Assembly: GCF_035222485.1 (NCBI RefSeq)
Contig: NC_085921.1
Location: 3,658,001 to 3,722,000 of the forward strand
Origin: Podospora pseudoanserina
Lineage: Eukaryota; Ascomycota; Sordariomycetes; Sordariales; Podosporaceae
Length of the DNA: 64,000 bases
Direction of reading: 5' to 3'
In this document: positions 22,663 to 34,524 of the stretch, piece after piece
How positions within the stretch are numbered: position 1 is the stretch's first letter
How the letters are laid out: each line of letters opens with the position of its first letter
Notes under the pieces: generated by a model
What the model saw: only the letters and a program-made list of their open reading frames with translations
Databases searched by the model: none
What the model was told of the DNA's origin: nothing
Position numbers and translations under genes: made by a program

Positions 22663-23808
22663 TTGATGTGGTGATTGTTGTCGTGAGACAAAGTCTTTTG
22701 AGTTGGTGCTTATTTTGAACTGCTTGATTGATTGATTGGTCTGGTGAACTGATTGGGAAGAACAGAATCGATAACAGGAGACCTCTAAATATCTCGACTG
22801 GAGTGTGCTTTGGCGGAATATGAAGCTGGAGGACATCACAAATGACGTCAATTACATCACAGACCCCAGAGAGCCCAGCGAGGACCCTGTCACCAGCCCC
22901 TGCAGCCCCGCCCTAGGGTAGCGGGTAGGTTCTCAAGTGCCGATCTGCTCCCAGCCGACTGGCTGGTGACGCCAATGTCTTGGCTCTATGTTCAACGACA
23001 TCCTTCGATTGTTGGAGCTTTGGGGGCGGATGGAAGTTTCCACAGATGATCCTGCGGGTTCTGTCTGCGTGAGTGGCTGCTCATCACTTGGCAATGGTCC
23101 GACTTCTTCGTCACTTGCCCACATGTCACTTTAAAGCCAAGTTAAGAGCCGTTGGAAGTGTGATTTGATCGATTTGATCGAGATTTGAGATGCCGATGGC
23201 TTGTTGAAAGCCTCAAGACTGACTTCAGGCACACTGAATACATACATACGACGACGACACAATCGGCCAAAAGAAAAAAAAAGAAAAAAAATCATGGCAC
23301 AACAAGACAGAAGTAACCTGTGTATATTTCATCCTCCAGACCCCATCGCCTATCAAACCACGCTACTAACGTTGTGTATGTTGGTTGGCGGCAGAAACAA
23401 GAAGTGTAAACCATTTCCGATGGAGCCTATCCTAGACTATAGGCCAGCCGAGACTTGATGAAACCCGATTGACGATTAGGGAACCGCGTAACCCCATCCG
23501 TCGAAACCAGAGAAAGAAAAACGATGAACAATTGACCCGATTTCTGTACCACAGATGACCATCCCCCAAAACGCCGTGTCCTTGTCATGCGCATCCGGCG
23601 CGTGTCGCAAAATTTATAAGAATGGGAAAATTAAAAAGAAAACAATCGAAGAGCGTAACTGCATAACTTGCATAACCGTAACTCGTGTCGTTTGATGTCG
23701 TGTGTAGCGTCCTTGGGTGAGTTCCGTATGCGCCTCTATGTTGGATAGAGAGTGGAAATTGCTGCTGACCTAATTGGCAGGAGTGGAGGCGTTGAGGAGA
23801 GACGAGTC
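22663..23808. other. Intergenic region, no gene seen
   Basis: Promoter of the 91-residue protein gene on the left; the 3' flank of the next minus-strand gene on the right. A short gatttgatc repeat lies at 23162-23180 and an A-rich tract at 23272-23292. The short ORFs have no coding character. Confidence 0.4.
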
Positions 23809-24840
23809 CTAGAAGATGGGAGAAGGCAACTCAAAGTCGGAGATTGAGTCTGTGTCCTCGACTACAGCAGCGACAGCCTTCATCTTCCACTTCTTAGCAG
23901 CAGAGGAGGTGATAGGCTCGCAGTCCTCGTCGACAAAGATCTCAAAGTCCAGTTTCTGTTCCTGCTCACCAAGGTCAAAGCCAAACTTCGTCTTGGTCTC
24001 GCTCTTGAAAAGAGGGCTGGAGCTGATGCGGCCAGACTTCTTGACGAGTCGGCGACCACGAGGAGTGCCTCTCATGGACATGAGCTTGCGAGACTCGGCA
24101 TTCCATTCCTCGCACTCTTGGATTTCCTTGCGGTACTCGAGAACCCACTGGCGAGCCATCTCGGCGTGATCGGGAGATCCGTCGTTGTTGACGAAAGATG
24201 GGACGTGAATATAATGAGTCGAAGGTCCAGCACGATGAGCAAAAGGCCCAGAGCGGCGGCGGGGAGGCATCGCGAGAGGTTGGGCGTTCTCGTCCTGCTC
24301 AGGAAGCTCAACCTTCAAATTGAAACTCGAAGCAGCGTTATTGCGGTGGGTGCGAGGAATGTCGATGGCAGCCTGGGATTTTCCAGAGGGCTCAGGCTCT
24401 GGGCCTTGCTCTGCAACTTTGTGGGTCTTCCTGGGAGCAAAGTTGTGGGAAGTGGGACGGGCAATTTGGGGCAGGCCAAAAGTCTTGGAGTTGGCCGGAA
24501 TGGTGAGAAGGTGAGTAATGTCGCCCAGAGGAACACGGGCAGAGTCCTTGTCATCGTCATCGTCGAATTTGTTGTCATCGAGCTTCTTCTCATCGATCTC
24601 GTCGTCGTCGGTCCCGGAGGTTTGGGCAGCAGTGCTATTTTCAGCCTCGTCGGTCAGAGAAGCGGGGCCAGCAGTGGTCGTAGCCGGGACGTCCTCGTCG
24701 ATAGACGGGTCACCCTCTTCAATCTGCGACTCGGGGTCCAAAACCAGGGGTCGGAGCGGAGACGAGACGTGAGGCTCAAAATAGCCACGATCCAACCGGG
24801 AGGTTTGGGCGATCTTAGTGGCCTGCTTCGTCATCGACAT
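23809..24840 (-). CDS. Acidic, low-complexity protein of unknown function (343 residues)
   Basis: Single open frame from ATG at 24840 to TAG at 23809. An Asp/Glu-rich block sits at about residues 74-97, followed by ARVPLGDITHLLTIP, a Pro/Arg region and a more ordered C-terminal part (DHAEMARQWVLEYRKEIQE, a predicted helix). The last third has basic RGRRLVKKSGR and an acidic tail ending in SISDFELPSPIF. RVPLGDITH resembles an RxxL destruction box, as found in cell-cycle regulated proteins; that is only a pattern match. No domain is recognised. The gene lies 1.9 kb from the divergent MCP2. Confidence 0.72.
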   Translation of the reverse strand: MSMTKQATKIAQTSRLDRGYFEPHVSSPLRPLVLDPESQIEEGDPSIDEDVPATTTAGPASLTDEAENSTAAQTSGTDDDEIDEKKLDDNKFDDDDDKDSARVPLGDITHLLTIPANSKTFGLPQIARPTSHNFAPRKTHKVAEQGPEPEPSGKSQAAIDIPRTHRNNAASSFNLKVELPEQDENAQPLAMPPRRRSGPFAHRAGPSTHYIHVPSFVNNDGSPDHAEMARQWVLEYRKEIQECEEWNAESRKLMSMRGTPRGRRLVKKSGRISSSPLFKSETKTKFGFDLGEQEQKLDFEIFVDEDCEPITSSAAKKWKMKAVAAVVEDTDSISDFELPSPIF

Positions 24841-26726
24841 CTTTCCTGACGGGTCGGAGGTTGATGGTGAAGTTGGTGAGGTCGGGAGTGTGATGGTGAG
24901 TTGTGAGAGGGTTCAAAGATAGCACAAGGAAATTTGATGGCTCAAATATGAAATAAATTGCGGAGATTCCGTCTATCAAGGCTGACAGTGCTCCTGAGCG
25001 TTCGATGAACTGCGCGGGTCTCAGTTGTTCGTGAGGCTCCGCGTGAAGCTCGGCGGTGTGGTATTGTGTGAGGGGAGAATGAGAACAATGACGGTGAGGT
25101 CCGCGATATTCTCTTGGAGCTGTAGAGCAGGTGTATGGCGACTTGAACACGCACGACGATGCGAGCATAAACATCTCCTAGAACCCCTGTCTGGGCGCCT
25201 GAGGAAGCAAAACGAACCCCAAAGACAACCTGGAAAGAGCTGCTTTGTGCCAATTCCTGCAAGTATTAATTATCCTTAAGGTACCTAGAAAGCGATGGCT
25301 GATGACTACACAACGTAGACCTTCCTACCACGCGCTACTATCTGTAGCAATGGACAGGTATAAGGTACGCAAGGCCTTGTTAGGCATCTTCCTCTTGACG
25401 ACTCCCTGTCCATATTCACTTCAGGACACGAACTCTTCGTATTGTACATGTCTATTGGGTACCTGTAGGGGCCTTTCGCTCCTTCCATATGTGTCTCCAT
25501 GGCCAGATATCACCGAGATCGGAATCATCTGAAGTTCAACAATGGGCTGTAAAACTCTTCAACTAGGCAGACGCCTTCACGTCGCTTCCCATAGGATATA
25601 CCTTTTCTTCAACTGCCAGCTTAATGACAACCACATGCAGAGGACAATAATTACACCGCTAAACGCCCTTAGAGACCAGGAGATGTGGTTTGTCTATGGC
25701 ATGGGCTGATATAGGGCTTGGGGTTTTGAGATACACATTGTGAATAGGATAACAGAGACTGATATCTCACAAATAGATCTGAATGATAGTTAATTCTAAT
25801 AATCTCTTTCTATCACCCGAAATACCTGGAATGGGAAAGTGTTCTTCTACAATAGCCCCACAAGATATTCGCTACTTGCTCATAACCTCAACCCCGACTT
25901 AATGCAGAAGATCTGATGAACATTGGCCCCACATACCTGGGAGTATTATACTTTTGTTACCTCGTGGAGGTTTTGCTGGGACATAATGTTAGGATAGGGG
26001 CAGCATCCAGCAATTCACACAATGGTTCACAGCTTTAAAACAGCCAGTCCCACGATCTATAGGAAATCTGGTAAACTGGCAGAGCAAGAAGACTGTCCGG
26101 GCTCTTGCTTTCACAAAGTTTTGGTGGACATATTTTCAAGAGTTTTGCAGTCTCAGATAGTCTTTGTGCACGCTCTTTGAAGATGGTGTGTGTTGTCGTG
26201 GAGCCAAAAAGGGAAGCATTCACTTACACGCATGGGACAGGGGTGCCTGATTGGCCAGCTTTGGGCATCTCTACCCAGCAGCATCTTTACTCTCGGACTC
26301 TGCCACCTTGACTCAAGATGTCTGTTCGCGCGTTCATCTGAACCCAGTTTGGAGATAAAGCTCTGCTTGCATCAGTTGTGTAGATAACCTCACTTTTATG
26401 CCTTCTGAAATCCTCAAAATTTGACAGTATTTATTGTTCTATTCTCATGATGATGTCCCGCTTCAACCCTAACCCAGATCACCCATGAAGATCCAGGCTG
26501 TCCCGGCCGGCACCGGTCACCCGATCCAATTAATGCTGGACAATGGCAGGTGCCCGTGCCTCGGCGCGGCCACTTTTAAAAAGTGAAAGAGGCGATGCCC
26601 TCAACAATTTCTCTGTGCATTGCGCCAATTCCGATGCCGCCTCCCCAGACGTCCGCCCTTCCCTAGATTTTCCTCTTTTCTCTCTAATGCCTTAATACGA
26701 TTCTTTTAATATACGAAAACGACGAA
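24841..26726. other. Intergenic region between divergent genes, no gene seen
   Basis: 1.9 kb. The first 300 bases are leader and promoter of the acidic protein gene. The middle (25500-26450) is AT-richer unique sequence without repeats, tRNA-like boxes or long ORFs with coding character. The last 200 bases are the promoter and C/T-rich leader of MCP2. Confidence 0.45.
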
Positions 26727-28656
26727 ATGTTATCCTCGAGAGCCTCTCTCGCCGCCACGAGGCGTCTAGGCCCCACTACGAGTTTCGCTCAACAAGCCGG
26801 TTGGACATGCGCCAAGTGTCGCAACTCGATTCCAACACTTCGAAAAGGGGTTCCGAGCCTACTTCGCGCGAATGGCCCGACAACGAGACGATATGGCAGT
26901 AAGACTGGCGACAACGGAGGGCGCCAGGACCATAACTATGGTGGCAGATCGAGAGCCAGGAGGTCAGCTGTGCTGGCCGCAACAGGAGGTGGTGTCGCCG
27001 CCGCCGCCGCTACGGTTGGTGGAAGTTTACTTGCCTTCGGGGACGACATCAAGAACTCGTATGAAGCGATGGAGAGAACGGGCAGGGTGGCTGCCGCACT
27101 GGTACTCTGCATCAACGACTACTACACCACCCTCGGCCGGCGGGATAAGGTGGAGAAGCCAGAAGAGAAGGAAACTCTGCTCAAGGCCTGCCACCAGAGA
27201 TGTGCCGACAGGACATTAAAGGTTCTAGAGCAGAGTGGTGGCATCTTCATCAAGTTGGGACAGCATCTGGTTTGTGGCACCCCCTTTTGTTCGTCGTTCA
27301 CTGACCATTCAGGGGCTAACATGACTTTTTCAACAGAGCGCAATGAACTATCTCCTCCCACCCGAATGGACCACGACGTTCATCCCCCTCCAAGATAGAT
27401 GTCCCGTTTCCTCGTTCGAATCGATCCAAGCCATGTTCAAAGCCGATACCGGACAAGACCTTTTGGATTACTTTTCCGAGTTCTCCCCCGAGCCGATAGG
27501 TGCCGCCTCTCTTGCGCAGGTCCATATGGCTACGATCAGGGAAACTGGCCAAAGGGTCGCCGTCAAAGTACAGCACCCATCCCTTAAGAAATGGGCCAAA
27601 CTCGACATGAACCTCACCTCGTTTACCTTTTCCACATTGAAGCGCTTCTTTCCTGAATATGACCTCGAGTGGCTATCCTCCGAAGTAGAGGTTTCGTTAC
27701 CGCAAGAACTCAATTTCGAATGCGAGGCTGAGAATTCGAAACGGACAAAGGAGTACTTTGGGAGTCTGTCACAGCCTCTGCCGCTGGTGATCCCGGATGT
27801 GCTCTGGGCGAAGAAGCGCATTTTGGTTATGGCATGCGAAACGGGCAAGAGACTGGATGATTTGGACTACATGGACTCGCAAGGGATCGACAGAGACGAG
27901 GTATCTGCCACCTTGGCGAGGATATTCAACGAGATGATTTTTGGTGAGGGGGCCCCGCTGCACTGCGATCCTCACGGAGGCAACATCGCCATTCGAAAGA
28001 ACGACACTAGAAGAAGAGGGCCGAACTTTGATATTGTGCTCTATGACCACGGGCTGTATAGAGATATCCCCCAGGATTTGAGGAGGAGCTACGCCAAGAT
28101 GTGGCTGGCAGTGATTGATGGGGATATGGAAGGGATGAAGAAGTATGTCAACGAGGTGGCGGGCATTGGGGAGGACAAGTTCCCTCTGTTTGCCTCGGCC
28201 ATCACTGGGAGGGACTTTATGATTGTGAGCGACACCAATGAGGGTGGTGTGATGAAGCCGAAGGAGGCGAGCGAGCAAAAGACCATGAGCACTGCGTTGC
28301 AAGAGGGTTTGCTGGCGGACTTGGTGCAGATGTTGGGACAAGTGCCGAGAATTATCCTTTTGATTCTGAAGACGAACGACTTGACGAGGAGTCTGGATGA
28401 GAGTTTGCATACAAAGCAGGGGCCGGTCAGACAGTTCCTGATTCTGGCCAGGTATTGCATGCGGACGGTGTTTTACGAGCAGCTGGAAGAGATCAAGAAG
28501 GGAGGGAGTCTGTACTGGCCACCAAACGCCATCAGGGTGTTTGCTGCCTGGCTGGGATTCTTGAGAGTAGAATTGAAGCTTGAGGCGTTTGAACTTTGGT
28601 TGAGCGCGAAGCGGTTGCTGGGATACAAGAACTTGGGGTTAGAGGCGGCTGCATGA
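26727..28656 (+). CDS. MCP2: Mitochondrial ABC1/ADCK-family atypical kinase, Mcp2 (ADCK1-like) type
   Basis: Two exons, 26727-27269 and 27337-28656, give 620 residues. The N-terminus is Arg/Ser-rich with no acidic residues over 60 residues (a presequence), followed by an Ala/Gly-rich hydrophobic stretch that may anchor it in the inner membrane. The kinase-like core shows the family's KxGQ motif (GGIFIKLGQHL), GAASLAQVH in place of the Gly-rich loop, VAVKVQHP with the ATP Lys, HCDPHGGNIAI as catalytic loop and YDHGLYRD in place of DFG. Yeast Mcp2 and its relative Coq8 act in mitochondrial lipid and coenzyme Q homeostasis. The order of motifs and PPEWTTTFIPLQD match ADCK1/Mcp2 rather than Coq8. 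Confidence 0.9.
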
Positions 28657-29153
28657 TGCCATAGACGCGAGTGTATATGAGATGCCGCGTTTAGGCAGAC
28701 TCTCAAGTATTCAGGCAGCCATGTTTGAGCGAGTGAGTGAGTATGTGTGTCTGTCCTTTTCTCATACGATGCTGATCTGGGCTGTGACAAACGGTGACGA
28801 GACGAATTGTCTTCAGGACTTTGAATTCATGGCAGATCACCTCGGATTGGACCTCGTAAAAGTCCTGAACCGGGACACCATACCATCCTGAGAACAGGGG
28901 TCCGACCAGCCCTATGAGGCGCGTCGCCTCTGCCAAGAGCCCAGGCAGCTAGCTCATGGTTTCAAAGTACCACCACGCCTCGTTGTAACAACACATCATC
29001 ACCGTAGACATAGTTTTGTACAGGCCTCTTCACCCTCTCCGCTCCCTTTCTCATCAATCAACCGGACATATTTATCCTGCACAGCAACCACCATCGTTCA
29101 CCACCACCTACAGACATCTCACCCAACAGTCCCCTCACCGCCAGTCCGTCACC
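28657..29153. other. Intergenic region, no gene seen
   Basis: About 500 bases: 3' flank of MCP2 and promoter plus C/A-rich leader of the dioxygenase gene. Confidence 0.45.
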
Positions 29154-30242
29154 ATGCTCTCCTCCATCAAATGGCCCTTCCTCTCCTCCTCCTCCGAAGA
29201 AAAGAAACCCACACCCCACCCTCACATCCAACCCCACAAGCCCATCCAAACCAAATACGTCTCCCTCCCCGTCGACATCCCCTCCTCTTTCCTCTCCCTC
29301 ACCCCCGACCCGGCCCTCGTCCCAGACGCAAAACCAATCACCTTCCACCCCCTAGACTGGACCTCAACCGCCATCCCCGAAAACAAGGGGAAGCTAGCCT
29401 TCATCCTCGAAAACGTCCTCTCCCCTTCGGAATGTGGCCAACTGATCGAGTACGCAGAGGAATCAGTACCGCTGGATAGCCCGACCGCCGCCTCTGGCGC
29501 AAACAACGGACCCTGGAGCCCGGCGCTGGTGAATGTGGGCTCAGGATTCGAACTTTATGAGCCGAGCTACAGGCGGAGCGACAGGATCATTTGGGATACA
29601 AAAGAAGTCGCGGACAGGATTTGGGAGCGGTGTTTGAGTGTGGAGGGGTTGAGGAGGGAGATTGAGGTTATACAGGGGCAGGAGAGGATCAAGAAGGTGA
29701 CGGGGCGGGGGGAGTGGCACGGGGATGGGGGGAGGGGGAGGTGGGTGATGAGGAGGATGAATGAGCGGCTTAGGTTTCTGAGGTATGAGAAGGGGGGGTT
29801 TTTCCAGCGTGAGTGACACTGATGAGGGTTGGAAGGGGAACACGAATGGGTGCTAATGAGGATGACTATAGCGCATTGTGACAGTGCGTATTATGCTTCG
29901 ATGGATAAGGAGAAGGTTGTCAAGACGTTGCTTACGGTGCATATTTACTTGAACGATTGCAAGGCTACGGCCGAGGACCCGGACAGTACTGAGTTGGTGG
30001 GCGGGGCGACGACGCTGTTTAGCTCGGATGAGAAGAGGAGGTACGATGTCGAGTGCAAGGCGGGGAGGGTGTTGGTTTTTCAGCACAGCGCCGTGCTGCA
30101 CTCGGGGGATGAGGTGAAGCAGGGGGTCAAGTTTAGTGTGAGGAGTGATGTTTTGTATGAGCAGGTTTTGGCGAAGGAGGAGGAGCAGGATGAGGCAGAG
30201 GAGGAGGTAGAGGAGGAGGAGGAGGGTGAGGGTTCAAAGTAA
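29154..30242 (+). CDS. 2-oxoglutarate/Fe(II) dioxygenase, prolyl 4-hydroxylase-like
   Basis: Exons 29154-29808 and 29872-30242, 341 residues. The double-stranded beta-helix core includes RYEKGGFFQPHCD, where His220 and Asp222 form the HxD iron site; LHSGDEV with the distal His at about residue 295; and KFSVRSDVLY with the Arg that binds 2-oxoglutarate. The HxD motif is assembled across the intron. The N-terminus is short with a Ser/Lys/Pro-rich start and no clear signal peptide. The C-terminus is a Glu-rich tail of about 25 residues. Its substrate cannot be told; fungal members include hydroxylases acting on free amino acids, proteins or small molecules. The ATG at 29154 was chosen because upstream in-frame starts are not ATG. 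Confidence 0.85.
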
Positions 30243-30424
30243 GGGATCTATGTTTACGGCGTCCCAAATCAGTATTGTGCAATGGAAAGGTAGCTAAGGG
30301 GTGTTTATAACAAGCATGTTGGTGTTGACCCCTAAAGCCCCCTGAAAACGCCAAGGTTTAGGTGGGGTGAGTTTAACTTCAGTTGCTGACCGCTCCCCGC
30401 ATTTCAACCATCTCACTCACCACT

Positions 30425-30446
30425 CACCCTCACCCTCACCCTCACC
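30425..30446 (+). repeat. Short (CACCCT)n tandem repeat in a leader
   Basis: About 3.5 copies of caccct in the C/T-rich leader of the MYND gene. It resembles a telomere-like hexamer but is too short to mean more than a microsatellite. Confidence 0.5.
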
Positions 30447-30535
30447 TTACACCACCAAGCTCTCGCATCTCACTTCATCTATCTCTCATCATCCTTCTCT
30501 CCTCCCCATCTCAACACCCCCCCAACTCACCCACA

Positions 30536-31201
30536 ATGCCACCCCCAGATTTCACCTCTCCCCTCATCTTCAAAACCTTCAACACCATCCCCTCCACCGC
30601 CGCATCCCCACCATCCCCCTCAGAAACATACTACCTCCTCGCCGAGATAAAAGAAAACCTCTCCCTCACCCGCCCAACCCTAATCTGCTCGGACCTCTCC
30701 TCCACCTCCTTCGCCCTGACCTGGTCCGACCTCCACGCCTCTCCCCACGCCTCCGACGTTGACTTCAAGGCCCTAGGTCTCAAAAAGGGGAATTGTGTCC
30801 TCTTGCCAAATGCCAAAAGAACTGACTCCTCAGATGAGGTGAAGCAAGGCAAGGTTGTGATCCCCGGGGGCAAGGATGAGTGGCAAGGAAAGTCCGGGCT
30901 GAGGGTGATACCAGGCAAGCTGGAAAAGGTGGTAGAGGTGGGGCAGGATTGGGAGTTTGTGATTGAGGAGGGGGAGGGGAAGTGTGGGAGTTGCGGCAAG
31001 GAAGGGAGGGAGGAGGAGCTGGCCAAGTGTACGGGGTGTAGGGGGGTGGGGTATTGTTCCAAGGTATGCCTCTCACTGTTGAATATAAGAAATGATGATG
31101 CTAATGGGGGAGAACAGGAGTGTCAAGTTAAAGGCTGGACAGAAGGTGGCCACAAGAGTACATGCAAGATTATCAAGACCTTCAAGGAGATATGGCCTTG
31201 A
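30536..31201 (+). CDS. MYND zinc-finger protein
   Basis: Exons 30536-31063 and 31118-31201, 203 residues. The C-terminal MYND finger has the Cys/His pattern CGSC...CTGC...YCSKECQ...HKSTC. The intron (54 bases, donor gtatgc, branch gctaatg, acceptor aacag) interrupts the finger; it is stop-free and a multiple of three, so retained transcripts would insert 18 residues and break the finger spacing. The N-terminal 140 residues are Ser/Pro-rich, then strand-like, without a known domain. MYND fingers bind Pro-rich peptides in transcription regulators and methyltransferases; here there is no SET domain. The function is unknown. Confidence 0.85.
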   Translation: MPPPDFTSPLIFKTFNTIPSTAASPPSPSETYYLLAEIKENLSLTRPTLICSDLSSTSFALTWSDLHASPHASDVDFKALGLKKGNCVLLPNAKRTDSSDEVKQGKVVIPGGKDEWQGKSGLRVIPGKLEKVVEVGQDWEFVIEEGEGKCGSCGKEGREEELAKCTGCRGVGYCSKVCLSLLNIRNDDANGGEQECQVKGWTEGGHKSTCKIIKTFKEIWP

Positions 31202-31401
31202 TTTAGATACACAACAATCTCAACCATGACATCGCACTCTCAAACGAAATGACACTGCAATAAAGTTACACCAAAAGCGAGACGGTCCCACACTAAATAC
31301 ATACATACGAACCAAAAACCCCCGAATGAATTCCCCCCAGGTCCCTATTTTGTCATTTCCCCGTCACAAAAACAACAGCCTTCCAAGATTTAACCCCCCT
31401 C

Positions 31402-32956
31402 TCAAACACCAGTGCTCATCCACCCAAACGTCCCCACCACACTAACCAATATCAACACCGTCAATATCCCCGCGCCCGCCTTGTCCCCCGTCGTCGGCGG
31501 CAGGTACTTGTCCTTGAAGTTATCACTCTGGCTCCCCGCGTTCGGATCCCCCTTGCTCGTGCCTCCCGTCGAATTTGTCACAGGAGGCCTGCTCTGCTCG
31601 GTCAACAACGACGACACGGCCCCCAAGACATTCATCGTCTGCCCCGCCCCCTGGCTCCCGTCAAAGGTGCCCGTGGACCACTTAAACCCACAGGCTCTCT
31701 GTCCGTTCTTCTCGCCTACACAGCTGGCAATAGCCGCCTTGGCCGAGTTCTGCAGAACGGGCAACACCTTCGGGGCGAGAAAAGGCGCGACCTGGGTGGC
31801 GGTGGCCATCCAGCGGGCGACGTAGCCCTTGAAGCTGAGCATGTCCGTCGTGCAAGACATGTGCTCCTCGCAGGCGACCTCGTAAGCGATGTTGTCGGGG
31901 AAGAAAACGCGGATGGTGGCGTCGGTGAGACCGTCGAGGCGTTCGCGCCAAACGTCACTGCCATTTGTCTAGGACGTGTTAGCCAACCTTTGACTTCAGC
32001 AACCACAATGAGGGGTTAGAGAAAAACATGCATAATTATACATGTATGCCGCCCCAAGCAAAAACACCCCGTTGTTGTACGAAAACTGCGCCCGGTTGAT
32101 GTCGGTGCAGTTGTGTTCGACGTGCCCGCCGTCGTAGATGTTGTACTTTTCGTCCATGAACCCGACTCCTCTCATCCAGTCCCATGTCTTTTCCGCCCAG
32201 TCGGCGTACGTGGTGTTGCCCGTGTACCGGGCCAGTCTCGCGCCCAGGTTGAAGAAGCATCCGTTTGCGATACCTGTCTCGTGTTAGCGCCTTGTTCCCT
32301 CTGGACGAGCCGCCGGCTGTCATGAGACCAACTATTCTTGTAATTATACCCATTATTCGACCAAGGAATCTGCCACCTCAACCCCCCGTTGCACGTCTCG
32401 TCATGCCTGTCCGGGCTCGCCTGGGTGTTGAACACGGCCTGCGCCAACGCCAACCACTGCGGTTCATCCTCTGGTGGATCAGGAAAGTTGTTTTCCGCGG
32501 CCAGCATCGCCGACATGCCCCAGAACCCTTGATCGTCGTTCCCCAGGGAGGCGGTGACGTTGGGGGGCATGTAGTCCTTGTCTGGGCCTACCTGCCACAG
32601 CATGGCTTGGGTGATGAGATCGTTGTAGCTGTCGTCGCCGGTGAATTTCCAGTAGTCGATCAGGGTCCCCCACATGGCGCCGCCTTCCCACCAGTAGTAA
32701 TCGCCTGCTGGGGGAGGACCAGGGAGGATGCCGGGGGTTTGGCCGGTGAGGTTGCCTTTGTAGTATTGGAGGAGGTCCCAGGCGAGGAGGGAGGAGGTTT
32801 GTTTGATGTCGGCTGGGGAATTGTTAGTATCGTCAAGGTCAGGGCAGCTGAAGAAAGGGGAAGCGCACCAGCGGACGCGATGCTATAAGTGGCGGCGTTG
32901 GCGACGGCGGCGCCACTGAGCAGAACGGCTGCCGTGTGTCGTATTGGTGAAATCAT
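31402..32956 (-). CDS. GPI-anchored mannan endo-1,6-alpha-mannosidase, DFG5/DCW1 family (GH76)
   Basis: Four exons: 32956-32869, 32812-32333, 32273-32032 and 31968-31402, 458 residues. A signal peptide ([21 protein letters not shown]) starts the protein. The GH76 core includes [18 protein letters not shown] and the catalytic Asp pair in [28 protein letters not shown] spans an intron, and the C-terminus has a hydrophobic tail ([16 protein letters not shown]) after a hydrophilic linker, as in GPI-anchored proteins. Dfg5/Dcw1 enzymes are thought to transfer GPI-linked wall proteins onto wall glycans through N-glycan mannan. The third intron (31969-32031) appears to use a GC donor (gcatgt), because only that join gives YMYNYTNGSDVW. 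Confidence 0.9.
31969..32031 (-). other. Probable GC-AG intron in the GH76 gene
   Basis: On the minus strand, gcatgt follows AATTAT, with a ggctaac branch site and cctag acceptor. The only nearby GT gives a frame that stops. Joining at GC is phase 0 and restores a conserved family segment. Confidence 0.65.
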
Positions 32957-34524
32957 CTTTGGTATCAATGTTGTGGTGGTTTGTTTCTTGGTGACGAAAT
33001 AGAGAAAGCGACCGGAAAGGGGGGTGAAGAATGTGAAAAACGAATGTGGTGGTAGTGGTGTAGCTAAGTCGAAACCATCAGAGCCGCGATGATGATGTTG
33101 GTTTTTTTTTTTGTTGTTTTTTCTTCTTCTATTCTTCTCCTGCTGTTGCTGTTTTTCGTAATTGAGTTGTTTGCGAAAAGCGAGTGTATGCCGGAGACTG
33201 AACGAGTGCTGTTGTGTCACGCGTATTTTCGGCTTTGACGGATGGCGATCAAGGAAAAAATACGGGGCAAGGAGAGAGAGAGAGAGAGAGGGAAAACTTG
33301 GAATGGGGGGCAAGAGGTGTCGCTAATCTGCGTCTTGATGCGCGCGTGTGGGAGCGAGACACAGCACTAATGAAATCTGGGTGGTCTTGCAGATGCTTGG
33401 GAGGACGGTCGAATCGATACTGCCGGGCATGGGATGACACGAAACGGCTCACGGAAAGCCGAGGGGTTGTCTAACAGCGCAGCAAGGATGTTATTGTATC
33501 GCATACAGCCATCACTTCCGGAAAGAGGCACACGGTCGGGATAGTGGCTTGTGGACAGGGAGGGATGGGCTGATAAGGGAACACGAGGGGGGCTGCCTCC
33601 CGCTGATTCATATCGCTGGGAGAGCTACATTCCAGCTGGTGCTCTCTTTTGGAGCTCTCCCTGAGCGAGGCATGACGTCTGTTGTTTTCTCTCAACTCAA
33701 TCCTCTCCTTCGAGACTTGGCATCTTGAATGATGGGGAACTGGTCGAATTCGCCGCTCTTGGCGATTCAACCAAGCATTTGCCAAGCGACGCTCCCGCAA
33801 TCTTGGACAGCAGGGGGTAGCACGGGCCACCACTTCGGCCCAGGCACCGTTTCTGTCATGTCTGGTGCCAGCACTGCCATCTCCTGTCAGACAGGCTGAT
33901 GATATTGATTATTGATTGGCAAACCAAAGCCATCATTAGGTTACTCCTGGCGCTTCTTTTCATCTCTTTGGATTTGAGAGATATGAATCGAATCACCGCT
34001 TAACCTGGTTCACTGATGCCAAGTGATAACCATCCGCTGCTTGGCAATGAGCTCACTCCGCTAACCCCAGCTATTAGCGTTCATTAAGCTCAGCCCTATT
34101 GAATTTGACATGATTCATCACGCACTTCGTAGTGATATCCTCTGCAGAAATTCATGTCAATTTGGGTTTCTTGTTTTGATAGTGACACAAAGAGAACCCT
34201 GAGCAAGGCGATCGTCTCGGCACCGGCCCAAGCTGCATGGAACTGGAGGACGGGAAAGAACCACTCGTCTTGATGATCGCTCCTGGCATCATCGCTTGGC
34301 ACTTGGGCACTGACACATCTTTTTCGGAGCTGCTTGCCTCTCGGACTCTCCATCAGAACAGCCCGACATCATTCTTCTGGGCCGGCCCTCCGTTTCATGT
34401 ACGACCTTTTCACTTCCTGATCTGTTGCGTGATGTGGTAGCTGTCACAGACCTAATTCTATCGCAGATACCTCTACAACTCGATACCACTCGCTCGAGCC
34501 AGCTTGGCCTTGGCCACAGACACA
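32957..34524. other. Divergent promoter region between the GH76 gene and fluG
   Basis: 1.57 kb. The GH76 side (32957-33240) is rich in A and T tracts. A (GA)n run lies at 33272-33291. ORFs in 33471-33833 (minus) and 34237-34440 (plus) lack coding character. The fluG leader starts within the last few hundred bases. Confidence 0.45.
33272..33291 (+). repeat. (GA)n microsatellite
   Basis: About ten GA units in the promoter region upstream of the GH76 gene. Confidence 0.7.

Noticed and set aside
30425-30446. Telomere-like hexamer run (caccct)
   Set aside because: Only about 3.5 units and not TTAGGG; a microsatellite in a C-rich leader.
33471-33833. 120-codon minus-strand ORF upstream of the GH76 gene
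   Set aside because: Arg/Ser/Pro-rich random-looking translation with no motif or splice support.
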